A program made the position numbers and the translations under genes. From Spirogloea muscicola (lineage: Eukaryota; Streptophyta; Zygnematophyceae; Spirogloeales; Spirogloeaceae): 14,625 nt of DNA. This document shows, in pieces, positions 1-10,400 of this stretch. Where the stretch lies: assembly GCA_009602725.1 (NCBI GenBank), contig WELB01000023.1, positions 976,168 through 990,792 of the forward strand, given 5' to 3'. The notes under the pieces are model-generated. The model was not told where the DNA came from. It saw only the letters and a program-made list of their open reading frames with translations, and searched no databases. Each line of letters starts with the position of its first letter. The first letter of the stretch is position 1.

Positions 1-543
<543 letters not shown>

Positions 544-945
544 CTCTAAGTCTGCCACCTCTGACGATGGGCCTCCACATTTATCGAAGGACGACCACCG
601 CAGCAACCATCAAGCAGGCGTCACCTTGACCAGCTCGCACCATGCTCCCGGCCAGCCACTGTCAGCTCCAAGGCATGCACCAGGGCCATCGGTTGCAGTA
701 GCTTCGCCATACTACTAAGGGGTCCATTTAGTGGTAAGCCGAACTGCCTATGTGGAAGTGAACAGACTGCCAATGTGGCAACGGCAACTAAGGGGCCAGA
801 AGAGGCCTGCGCTAGCAAGCACAGATTTTACCTCTCCAACAACAGCTAATCTAAAGCTACATACTACCGCTATGGTGCGCCCATGTAATGAGACCTGCCA
901 ACACGGACCTGCTGGCAGGCTGCTGAACTAGCTGCAACTTTCCTT
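544..945. other. Tail-to-tail intergenic stretch
   Basis: No gene seen. It lies between the plus-strand TAG at 541-543 and the minus-strand PPR stop (TAG, 946-948), so it probably holds both 3' UTRs. On the plus strand a TGTAA word occurs at 884-888. I found no TGTAA for the minus-strand gene anywhere from 945 down to 114. Confidence 0.6.
884..888 (+). terminator. Candidate algal polyadenylation signal TGTAA
   Basis: TGTAA is the usual poly(A) signal of chlorophyte nuclear genes. This copy lies about 340 bp after the plus-strand stop at 541-543, a plausible 3' UTR length. A five-base word occurs often by chance, so this is only a candidate. Confidence 0.3.
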
Positions 946-3900
946 CTAGAAAGGTCGACAGCACAGTAATAACAATGGCGACAACAGCCTCGCAGCAAGG
1001 TGCAAGGTGCTCGAGGGCGCACCTCTAAGCCGGATGGCGCAGGGATGCAAGCTAAGAGGGCGCCGATGCCAGCGGAGGGCAGCCATGGCCTGCTGGAGGA
1101 ACGGCGATCGCAGTAGTACAGGCGCCCCGAGCTGCAGCAGCAGCCCCGAGGGGTCAATGAGAGCAGCAGCCTCCCGGCCAAGGGCCGCGCCACACTGCCG
1201 CCCGGCCACACCATGCACGCTGCCAACGGCCAGGAGGTCGCCCCTTGCGCTGCACTCCAGGAGGTGCAGAGCGACGGGACCCATGGAGGCAGCTGCGCTC
1301 AGCTGCTGGCTGCCAAGCGGCGCGCTGGTTCTAGCGGACTCGCGCACATCCAGCCTCGTCAGGGATGTAACTCGGCGTTGCGGCACCTCACTCTGGCAGC
1401 CAACCATGTTCCAGGTTCCGCCGCTCCGCAGGCCTTTGCCGTGCTTATTTCCAGCAGCAGGCGAGCCCTCTTTGCGCGTGAAAGGGAAGCCACCTGGCTG
1501 CCAAAGAGGCTGGTGGACGTTAGGCGGCAGCCGACCGCTGCCCTTCTGGCCCGGGCCAGTGCCGCTGGCAAGGCCCCGCCGCCTCTTCAGGTCTGCCACC
1601 TGATGCGCTTCATCGGCACGCCCGACAGAATGCCAGGCGTCCGCGATCAGGTCAAAGCACTTGGCGTCGGGCACGACGCCTGCGGCGTCCATAGCTGCCA
1701 GGAGCTCCTGGGCGCCCTCCGGCTGCTTGCGCTCCGCAAACCCCCACAGCAGGTGCTGGAAGGTCAAGACGTTGGGCCGCACGCCGGCCGCCTGCATGGA
1801 GCCGAGCACTGCCATTGCGTCCTCCATGCAGCCGCTGCTGCACCACCCGCTGAGCAGCGTTGTGTATGTTACAACGTTGGGTGGCGTGCCACATGCGGTC
1901 ATGTCTGCCAGCACGGCCTCCGCATCAGCCATTCGCCGCGCCCGCACGTAAGCCTTGACCAGCACACTGTATGCCTCCACATCAGGCGCTACACCCGCAT
2001 CCCGCATGCTCTGCAATGCAGGGCGAGGGACGATGATATCAGGGTGGGCAGCCCATCTTGGCAGTGTATTCCCCTCGTTGTTCTCGCAAGCTGCTTCGCA
2101 TACTGGCCATCTGTCTTTGCCATCCGAACCTTGAAGACAGCTGCAGCCCTCTCAGGCAGCCCCGCGGTGCCCCATGCGTCCACGATAGTGCTGTACGATG
2201 CAACATCGGGCTGGACTCCACAGGACACCATGGCCACAAGAACCTGCGCAAGGAAAGTAACTGGGTCAATGGACTATGGACTAAGTGAAGAACTCACAGA
2301 CTGCCGAAAAATCTGGTACAGCTCAAGTATCAGTCGCGTATTCAAAGCGTATCAGGGTGAGAAGGCGCTAGCAGCTGGCGACAGCCGGGAAAAGTGGAGC
2401 GGTAGCAGACCCCACCTTTTGGGCGTCCGCTGGGCGCAGATCTCGTGCGTAGCCCTTGATGAGCGTATTGAATATGGCGGCATTAGGCACTAGGCCGGCA
2501 CCCCGCATGCGCTCAATAAGCGCCGCAGCACTGTCAAGGTGTCCGGCGTCACAGTAGGCGCGCACGGCCAAGCCATATGTGCGCTCATTGGGCTGCACAT
2601 AAGCATTCTGCATCTCCCGCATCACGCGCTCTGCATCGGCCGGCCTCCGCAACAACCCGTACGCTTTGAGCAGCGTGTTGTACGACACCACGTCTGGCTG
2701 AATGCCGGCTTCGCACAGCGGCCATGCAAGACAGCCAGTATCGCTCAACAAGATCAGGGGTTGGGAAAGAAGATGCTGAGCTGCAACCAACTATGAGAAG
2801 AAGGACTTCAATGATACCCTGAGGGCAGCATTGAGATGTGTGTGATGCTCCACGCTGTAAATTCAAAAGCTAGCAGCCTTTTGACAGCCTTTGACCCTGA
2901 TCAGACACAGAAGAAGGTTTGAGCTTGAGCTTGAGAGCCGGTGACCCTCGTATCCTGCAGGCTAAGCGGCTCACCTTTGCGCATGGCGGCCATAATGCGA
3001 CGCGCCTCTTCAATGTTGCCAGCCTCGCACCAGAGGTTGAGGAGTGTGTTGTAGGTCCGGATGTTGGGCCGCACATCCCCACCGCGGGCCAGCATTGCCG
3101 CAAGCACCTCGACTGCCTCCCCGGGCTGCCTTGCCATGGCATGCCCCTGCCATGCCAGCGGCATGTACACGCATGTCGCTAAGCTCATAGCTTGGCAGTG
3201 GGGTGGACAGGCATGTCAAGACCTGTTGTAAGAGCAATTGCGGGTTACATCCAGAGGGCCCCAGACCTTGATGAGCCTGTTGTACGTGCTGCAGTCCGGG
3301 CTGCAGCCCGCGGCGGCCATCTCGTTGGCGACGCGCTGGGCCTCCACCATCTGGCCTGCTTCGCAGAAGGCGTTGATGACGGCGTTGTAGCACAGCGGGT
3401 CAGGCGAGACGCCCGCCGCGCGCATCTCGCCGAGCACGGCGAGCGCCGCCGAGGGCTGGCCCCGCGCCGCCAGTGCCGCAATGAGCAGCATGTACACCGT
3501 CACTCCTGCGCAAGAGCCAACAACGCGACGGCCGCCGCTGTCGCATATGTCACGACCTGCTGACAAGCTCAGGTGCCGCTTGATGGGCTGCTTGCCGCGC
3601 TCTCCAAGGAAAGCACGCTACGCTATGACTGAAGCATAAAACCAATATCAAGACTAACTCTTATGACACTAACAGACCCAAAAGAGGCCCCAAAGAGCGC
3701 AGCTGCAACAGCAGCCTCGCCCACCAAGAGCATAAACAATCGGCAATAACAGGCAGTTAAGCAATGCCCTGCAACAGTTAAGACTTTACAGCGACAGACA
3801 GCGATTCGATTTGAGTCGAGCATCAATACGACTCTGTCAGCATTTCTTTTCTTCGACTGGAGGGGTCGGGCGGCACCGGGGGTGTGGCCGGCCTGCGTCA

Positions 3901-4048
3901 GGCCCGCCAGCGTGGCCCGCATATGGCGCAGGTCGCCGCGGGACTTGGCGGCCCGCATGCTGCGCGCCGCCGCCACAACCGCCTGCGGCGGCGCGCGTTT
4001 GCGGGATGAGTCGCCAATCGCAAGCCATGGCGGCGGCGCAGGCGGCAT
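946..4048 (-). CDS. P-class pentatricopeptide repeat (PPR) protein, six exons
   Basis: PPR proteins are helical-repeat RNA-binding proteins that usually act on organelle transcripts. I join exons 4048-3877, 3505-3267, 3146-2975, 2708-2416, 2243-2130 and 2010-946. All introns (119-371 bp) are GT-AG and the joins keep the frame, giving 684 residues. About 12 repeats of 35 residues run from about residue 58 to residue 476, with typical TYNTLL starts and GVxPD or GVxPN ends. I see no E, DYW or SMR domain, hence P class. From memory, the order and wording of the repeats match Arabidopsis At5g25630/At5g21222, for example the stretches SGWCSSG and WGFAERKQP; I could not check this by search. Two points are uncertain. 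The ATG at 4048 is the first in its frame, but an acceptor-like site at 3983-3984 would allow upstream exons. The last 208 residues are not PPR and may not be translated. Location is unknown; the N-terminus is rich in Arg and Ala but is not a clear transit peptide. Confidence 0.88.
1573..3877 (-). other. PPR repeat array within the protein (about 12 repeats)
   Basis: Counting from the exon that starts at 3505, the RNA-contacting residue pairs (position 5 and last residue of each 35-residue repeat) read M/D, N/D, N/N, N/D, N/N, G/N, N/D, S/D, S/N, T/N, Q/D, with a final incomplete repeat starting with D. The third repeat in this list is two residues longer than usual. The array starts with a degenerate repeat encoded by the first exon (from about RGDLRHMRATL) and ends near the residues LKRRRG at about 1573. 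Confidence 0.8.
2919..2936. repeat. Short TTGAGC tandem repeat in a PPR intron
   Basis: Three copies of a TTGAGC/TTGAGA hexamer lie in the 2709-2974 intron. I assign no function. Confidence 0.7.
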
Positions 4049-4140
4049 TGCGTCTCGCCTGGTCGACGGCCTCGTCGAGCCGGCTTCGGAGACTCATGGC
4101 CAACGGCGGCGCGGCAGCGGCGTACTTTGCACTGCTTGGA

Positions 4141-4169
<29 letters not shown>
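4141..4169. repeat. CCG trinucleotide microsatellite
   Basis: An uninterrupted run of GCC/CCG triplets. On the minus strand it encodes a glycine run within the unidentified reading frame. Confidence 0.9.
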
Positions 4170-4171
<2 letters not shown>

Positions 4172-4720
4172 GCGCTCGTGCACGCAGAGCAAGGCTCCGC
4201 AGCTGCGGCGGCGGCGCTCGGAGGGCCCGGGGCCCGGGCCTTNGAATCGTCCGGCAGTCTCAGCAACTGGCCCTGGCAATGCTGCACAGTGCTAGGCGCC
4301 TGCTTGCCCACGCACATCTCGGCTAGCACGGCAGCACGTGCCGCTGGCAGCGCAGCGTCAGCTTTCGCTCGGAGCTCCCGGCTTGATGCAAGCACCCCCG
4401 CAATCCCACGCGCGGCCTCCTCTGGTGTCGCGGCCACTGCTGCCGCTCCTGCCGCCACTGCCGTAGGCAGCCCCAAGTCCGAGCCTACGAGCAGACGAAG
4501 CCAAGATGGCGGCTGCTGTCATGAGGACCCCTCCGCTGCCACGTCTAAAAGCGGCGACCAATAGCACCCGCCGGCAAAGCGGCGCTGGCACACCTCCAAA
4601 TGTAGACAGGAGCTCTGTGACATTCTCGAGGATGCCGCGTGCCTCATCGCTGTCACAGCCGCCGCCGCCGCCGCCGCTGCCGCCGCCGCCGCCGCCGGTG
4701 CTGGCCTTGGCCATGGCCAT
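4150..4720 (-). CDS. Possible minus-strand gene, Ala/Gly-rich, not recognised
   Basis: Two minus-strand stretches look like protein. From an ATG at 4720 a frame reads MAMAKAST, a glycine-rich run, then a helical segment (about 4655-4592) containing ILENVTELLSTFGG. A second frame, open from 4521 down to about 4150, contains LLVGSDLGLPTAV, TPEEAARGIAGVL and a charged helical stretch, then becomes Ala/Gly low-complexity. A GT-AG intron at 4516-4591 would join them in frame. At 76 nt it is shorter than every other intron here (minimum 119), so the join is doubtful. The second segment loosely recalls the C-terminus of GT-B glycosyltransferases, such as MGDG synthases (glycine, proline, then PEE and an I..xL helix), but this is weak. 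The frame runs past its low-complexity tail into the PPR first exon in another frame, so its true end is unknown. It could also be upstream coding sequence of the PPR gene. The n at 4243 falls at a codon third position (TCN, Ser). Confidence 0.3.
4223..4243. other. G/C-only palindromic stretch next to an ambiguous base
   Basis: Positions 4223-4240 contain only G and C and include overlapping palindromes (GGGCCC, CCCGGG and the 10-bp GGCCCGGGCC at 4231-4240). The only n of the window follows at 4243. Such sequence commonly causes sequencing compression, which explains the uncalled base. Confidence 0.8.
4658..4698. repeat. CCG trinucleotide microsatellite
   Basis: CCG/GCC triplets with one GCT interruption lie about 80 bp before the first visible SmD3 exon. 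On the minus strand they encode the glycine run of the unidentified reading frame. Confidence 0.9.
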
Positions 4721-4775
4721 GCCCCAGGGGTGCTCTGACGGAACTCCGCCGCCGCCGTTATGCTGCCGTTTGCAG

Positions 4776-5730
4776 GACGGGAAGGTGTCGCAGCTGGAGC
4801 ACGTCTTCATCCGCGGCAGCAAAGTCAGGTGGGCGCCCACCACCGCCGCGGCTGGCCTCCGGCTCCCGCCTCGGCGTTCGTCCGGCCGCTCGTGGGCGCG
4901 CCACTGAGCGGCATGGCGGCGCGGCGGCGGTGCTGACTGACCGCCGGCCCTCCTTCGCGCTGGCTCGCGCTCGCCGCAGGTTCATGATCATCCCCGACAT
5001 GCTCAAGAACGCGCCCATGTTCAAGCGCCTGGACGCCAAGATCAAGGTCTGCCCCTGCCACACTCGCCACCGGCCCCTCAGCCCAATGTGTATCCAGACG
5101 TGTCTTCTTCTTTTTCTTCTTTTTCTTCTTTTTCTTTGCCAGACACTTGCGGCTTACAAGCTGCTAAGACTTCTGCGAGGGTGATCAGCCGTCATTCTCA
5201 CTTCGACTAGTGTGTCTCGCAACCTCCGCAAGCGCTGTGTTGCTGCTGCGTAGCATAGCAGGAAATGCTGTTGGCTAATGAACACCGGCCGCTGTCGGGA
5301 AGTGAGGTGATTCGCACCTATGTCCCGCCTGGATGTGTTGCACTAGTCCAGGGAATGATGGGGTGGTTCGCATCATTGCAGGGCAAGGGTACGACTGGCA
5401 TCACCGCCGGCCGAGGCCGTGCTGCGGCGGCTGCTCGTGCCAAGGTGAGGCTCTTCTCTTTGCGTGCATTGATTACGCGTGCGGCCTGCTCCTGTGGCTG
5501 TTTGCAGCAGGGCCTCATGTCACACTATGTGACGTGCCTCACACTGGACATGGCTGTGGCGGCTGCTGCTTTTAACTCTTCCAAAGTAAGTGGAGATGTC
5601 TGACGACCGTCTGGGGGGTCTGGCGGGGGGTTTCTGGCAGGCCCGCGGCGCAGCGGCGAGTGGTGGCGGCCGAGGAGGCCCGCCTGGCCCGCCCCCTGGG
5701 CTAGGACGGGGCGTTCCGCCTCGCAGATGA
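4776..5730 (+). CDS. SMD3: Small nuclear ribonucleoprotein SmD3, 5'-partial (C-terminal 90 residues)
   Basis: SmD3 is one of the seven Sm proteins that form the ring on U1, U2, U4 and U5 snRNAs, so it acts in nuclear splicing. Visible exons are 4776-4828, 4980-5046, 5382-5444 and 5641-5730 (TGA 5728-5730). Introns are GT-AG (151, 335 and 196 bp) and phases agree. The first exon follows an acceptor (tttgcag) and begins DGKVSQLEHVFIRGSKVR; the Sm2 signature IRG is present, followed by the near-invariant IIPDMLKNAPMFKR. The C-terminus has the family's RG-rich tail (AGRGR, GGGRGG, GLGRG), the usual site of symmetric arginine methylation, and ends PPRR. Plant SmD3 has about 130 residues. The N-terminal half, including the Sm1 motif, should lie upstream but I found it in no plus-strand frame from about 3.6 kb to 4775. 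Either the assembly lost it or this copy is truncated. Codons after the acceptor are undamaged. Confidence 0.92.
5047..5381 (+). other. SmD3 intron with an internal splice-acceptor-like tract
   Basis: This 335-bp intron starts gtctgc and ends gcattgcag before GGCAAGGG. Inside it, 5103-5138 is a long pyrimidine tract of repeated TTTTTCTTC units, followed by CAG at 5140-5142. A donor-like gtgatc starts at 5181. The 38 nt between them (5143-5180) could be a cassette exon that shifts the frame. There is no transcript evidence. Confidence 0.6.
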
Positions 5731-7496
5731 GCAAATTCCGCAACCCACCAGTGGCCCTGGAGGCTCCGGAGCTAGTCGACTTGATGCAACTCAAGATGTA
5801 AAAGGCGATGTGAAAGGCAGTTCTCGTTTCCTACATGCATGCCTGCGACCGTGGCTCACCTTGACTCGCAATCTGGACACTGAGGATGCCGATGATGTGG
5901 TCTGGTGGAGCTGTTTGCAACCCTTGATGAGCCAACTTTAGCGACAGGCCTGGACTTTGGGGCCTACTAACAAGAGGGCGCTCTTGTCCAAGTGTTAATT
6001 TGGAGGTGATTCTGCAAGACCTGAGGGTGTGTTGCAGGAATGATGCTTGGCAGCTTGTCACTTGACCAAAGACTTCATGAGCTCTAGTATACATTGATCA
6101 TACTTGTCGTAGAATCAATTAGTGAGCCTGTGTGAGTCACTGGATGCACTTACATAAAGCACAAATTGAGGGGGAGTTAGGTGTCTGCAACCATCAGCCT
6201 GTCGACTTTGATGTCAGCCCCATGACTTGGGCAGTGTGTCCACGTTCGCTCTCGGTACGCTTCAAGTGTGTGATTGGAGGGCGCTTAGGAAAGGCCAGCC
6301 ACATCTTGCGGCTTCTGGAATTGGCAACCCATTCTCAACCCGTGTGTCAATCAGTACATGTGAAGGCAACAACCATGTACACAATGTCTCCGCCACATTT
6401 GGAAGAGAGATGAGCTCGAGAATGTCTACGTCCACCCCTGGCCCTTGACTGCCATGCATCATTGCAGAGAAGTGGGAGGCAGCCATCAATATCATCAAAC
6501 AACCTTTGGCAAGCAGACTGCCATCATTGTGTCTGTGCTGAGGTGCTCAGCATAACTGATTAACTTGGCAACATGGCGGACACCTCATGAAAGTCTGCTA
6601 CAGGTGTACTAATTGTGATTCTCATCAGCAACTTGAAGCACACGGAAGAGTGAAGGAATCGTGAATTTCATGAGATTGTTAAATATACAAAAGAATTGAT
6701 AAAGAAAAGGTTAAAGTGCTCAGTGAAAGAGACATTCCTTGAATGCAGTGAGTGGCCAGCTAGTCGACAGGTCGCAAGTAGTCCCTCCACCAAACTTGCA
6801 TATGCCTGCCAATATGGCCGGTCAAGCGTCATCTATCCTTGTCTTAAAGGAAGCAATTGAATAAGTGCCACTATGGCTAAGAGTCTGCAGAAGTTGCAGT
6901 AGATGACAGAGGACCTGCTTAAGTCCTCAGCATTTGGAGTGGTGAGAAACAAAGAAGCTGGTCAAAGCTCGCACCACTGCGGCTGGTCGAGCACGCACGC
7001 CACCAGGCCCTGAAGTCCAGATAAAGAAAAGGGCTCATTGGATGCACAATCAGAATACACAGACAAGCAGAGCTAGTAAGGTTGCAGGAAATGAATAAAT
7101 AAAATGGCTCGTCAAATAGCATGATATAATCTGTTCTACGCATCAACATGTGACCGAAGGGCTGCACAGCTATCAGAAGAGCGGCTGTTGCTGGACTGAT
7201 CTTCAAAGCGAACCTTGCACTCAAGCTGGAGCTTTGATGCAAGTTGTGGGCCGCGTCGGTGATTGCCATGACACGAATATCAGCTGCCCCTCAAGAGTGA
7301 CTAGCATACCTCCAAATGACTGCTGCACCAATAGCAAGAGTGGCTGTGCCAAGCAAAACCTGCACTCAGAAGACACATACAGACTTTGTAGCAAGGTCAG
7401 CTCACAGCCAAGACTAGCACACGGGCCATGACTCCTGCACTGAGATGCTGCTTCCACATAATACATGAAGCAACAGCACGCAGAAGTAGGCAGGAC
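5731..7496. other. Gene-poor stretch between convergent SmD3 and PQQL genes
   Basis: I see no gene here. The open frames are short, have no recognisable protein character and lack consistent splice structure. The base composition is clearly less GC-rich than the first 5.7 kb. The stretch should contain the 3' UTRs of both neighbours, which run toward each other. A TGTAA at 5797-5801 could serve SmD3. On the minus strand I found no TGTAA (plus-strand TTACA) between 7496 and about 6660. The nearest TTACA that I noticed is near 6150, too far to propose confidently. Confidence 0.6.
5797..5801 (+). terminator. Candidate polyadenylation signal TGTAA for SmD3
   Basis: The word lies 67 bp after the SmD3 stop codon. 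This would give a short 3' UTR by green-algal standards, so a later site is also possible. Confidence 0.3.
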
Positions 7497-10400
7497 TTAA
7501 GAAGCACCTAAGGAGGGGCCAACCTTGCTTTCAGTGGTCAAGCCCGGGCCAGGCTTGGGCGGGAGAGACAGAAGCCGCCGCCACAGTGGAGAGAGGGGCA
7601 TAAGAGCCACCGCGGTGTGCTGAGAGCGTGCTGGCTTGGGCAAGAGGCGGACGAGAGCCTCTCGCATGGTCCGCTCTGCTGCCTCCCCGATGACCTTGCT
7701 CCTCTTGTTCTCCTGCCCCTGCAAGGCAGTGTGACGCCAAGGCTGCTTTAGCAATGCCAAGCCACGTCTAAAGAATCACTACATTGGCATAGACAAAGAG
7801 TTAGCAGGACACACTCGTACATGAGGTTGACTCAAACCTGGAATGAGGCATCTAGATCACCCTTGTACTGTCGCGACTGGTAGGCCCTCAGCATCTTCTC
7901 AAGCCAGAAGGAGTTCTCCTGCACTCAAGCAACTGACAGAGGGCTGACACTCGCGCTAGTGCAGGATGAGAAGGAGCAATGCAGGCTGGTGCTGGACCCA
8001 AATAGCAAATGCATGACAATTGTCCACGTTGCTGCTTTTCTATGATATCCCCTCAAAGCAGACTGCGGACTGGGCCACTGACCTGCTGGCCAACCTCATA
8101 AGCCCTCTGCTCCAACTCTAACACAGTCTTCACATCCTCCTGGGTAGGACCTGCCTCCTGCAATCTCTCTATCTCTTCAAGGGCCAGATCAACCTGCACA
8201 ACAATGATTGCCACATGTGCAGAGTAAGACGAGGTCACAAGAGAGAGGAAGTACAAGACATGGCCGTGCAGTGTCGTCCAAAGCACAGCTCCGAAATTGC
8301 GATATTTCACAGAATTTGCAGAGTAAGCCGTAAGGGCGGTTGATTCACCAGCTTCCAAGCAGACTGTGGATCGCATGAGAAAGACACTGCAATGTCGCCT
8401 CTCACACTGCCCTCCCTCGATGGCCTGGAACCACCCAAGAATGCTGAAACGGCGACAGAGTACACCTGCATTGTCAACCGACAAATGACACAATCAGAAC
8501 AAGCCAAGCAGGCAGACAGAAGACGACTGGTCTGACGCTGAAAGTCAACGAAGGGCATGCTTGGAGATACAGACAAAGACAAATGACCTGTAAATGGAGA
8601 GATGCATTCACCTGGCCATGCTTGAAGCGCAGAACCTGCATAATCTTGGTCTCCAGAAGCTTGCTAAGGAACCCTGTCCAGTAGAGGTCCTCCATCTGCA
8701 CAAGAAACAAGCAGTGCGAGTACAGAAGGTGTGCCTGAGCTTCGGGTGGTGTCAATACGTGCCACTTGCCCAACATCCTGTGAGATGGCTTCCCTTGCTT
8801 GAAGAACCAAGGACAAGGAAAGAAGATAGGCTAAAGGATCAGGCTCTGCCTCCAACTTCAGCTTTCATTGGTATCGAGTACATGTTAGACAGTGTTGTGT
8901 CATTTACCACTGTAGGTCCAGCAAGGTCCATAGGAAAGGTAAGTTGAGTGGCACATTGAGCTTCTACCATGTGCCGCCTCACGTCTTCTCTGCAAGTCAT
9001 GTGCCAGCCACGGCATACAATCTCAATCACAAACGGCAGACTGAGTACGTGCCTATGTTGCTGCATAGCCTCATATCATTGTGGACATGATAAGCAGCAC
9101 TTGAAGATGGTCTCAGCAAGCTTGTACAAGTCTGACACCACCACAGTATTGACGACCCAGTATACTGATTACAAAACACCAGCCCAATTGGGCAATGCAT
9201 TGCCTACCTCATTATCCTGTCTGGAAACTTGAAAGGCAGAGGCTTCAAACGCTCACGTTCATAATGTTGCACGCCAGGAATTGGCTTTGGAATACCACCC
9301 TGTCATAGTTGCAGATGACATCAGGCTGCAGCAAAACTGAGGTCTGCCTTTCAGGGCACACAGAGCACTGGATGAAGCAGAACATCGGCGCTGCTTGCTG
9401 GTTAAAAGTTCACAAACAAACAAATCCAAAGTTGCAGGTAGACCAGAACAATGGCATCCAGATGAACACCCATACATTAGTATAATATTACAAGCATCAA
9501 TTATCAGGAGTTGAACAACGTTGCTTAGCTTTGTGTCAATATTATTGCAATGGCAAGTCTGTGCTACTTACCAAGTACTGCTGTATCAGGGGAAGAGCTG
9601 CCTCTGGGTTGATATTACCAACAATAGCCACTGTGAATACTGACGGGTCTTTGAAGCAGCTGTCAAAATAACTGCATGCCTTCCTGGGATCCACCCTCCT
9701 TAGCTGTGCTGCAGTGATAGGCTGGCAGAACGCAGAAAGCAAGTAGGTTGATTGCGATGCACCATATCGCTTAATTAATTTTGAAGATCCGGCCCAGTAC
9801 ATCAGTTCTCATAGTGAGAGGCATTTGAGCAAGATGACCACATAGATACGCCAAATCTGCACATCTGATCTGCTGAGAACAAGGAATCCGCAAAGGCCCT
9901 TCAAGTTGAGCGAAGATGGTACCTTAAAGTAGTAGGAATTGCCGTAGTTAAGTTCGCGCACGCGATTGGAGTAGGCAGTGTAGGGATCCCTCTCCTGAGC
10001 CTTGATTGCCTCTTCTGTCATCTGCATGACAACTTGCAGCTCTTCCTCCACTGGCTCCACGGTGGTGACGAAGAGCTGATACATGAGCTGTCAAAGTACC
10101 AATGCTGATAGTCATAAGAAAGGTCAGCCAGCTTGCCTCTATGACAAATATGTACCTTAAGCAAGTCAGCTCCTTTCAAGCTTCTGCAGGCCCCTGCTAC
10201 ATACGCAAGCACTCAAACGAAAAACTCATCGCACATGATTTCTGTACCAGTACTCCATGCCAATTCCCTATTACACAATCATTACCTGAAGCCCAGTCTC
10301 CAAATCAGCTGGTGAGCAGTCCCCTGAAAATGTCCTCATGTACGCTCCCACCTTTGCTGCTACTTCAACTCTCTTTCCAGCAAGCATGTCAGAGAGGACG

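Noticed and set aside
1213-2493. A 426-codon open frame on the plus strand
   Set aside because: It lies antisense to the PPR exons, has no recognisable protein character, and runs straight through sites that serve as splice junctions of the real gene. Long antisense frames are common opposite GC-rich coding sequence.
3811-4326. Plus-strand alanine-rich open frames that might be the missing SmD3 5' exons
   Set aside because: None contains the SmD3 N-terminal signature (Sm1 motif, HEAEG-like stretch). The sequence is antisense to the PPR first exon and to low-complexity CCG repeats.
7094-7103. AATAAA-like words on the plus strand as a poly(A) signal for SmD3
   Set aside because: They lie more than 1.3 kb after the SmD3 stop, and green algae generally use TGTAA rather than AATAAA.
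6132-7431. Several open frames of 70-116 codons between SmD3 and the protease
   Set aside because: They are short, overlap on both strands, show no motif or membrane pattern, and are not joined by plausible splice sites.
8594-8947. A 117-codon plus-strand open frame
   Set aside because: It is antisense to two protease exons (8612-8695 and 8908-8989) whose minus-strand translation matches a known family.
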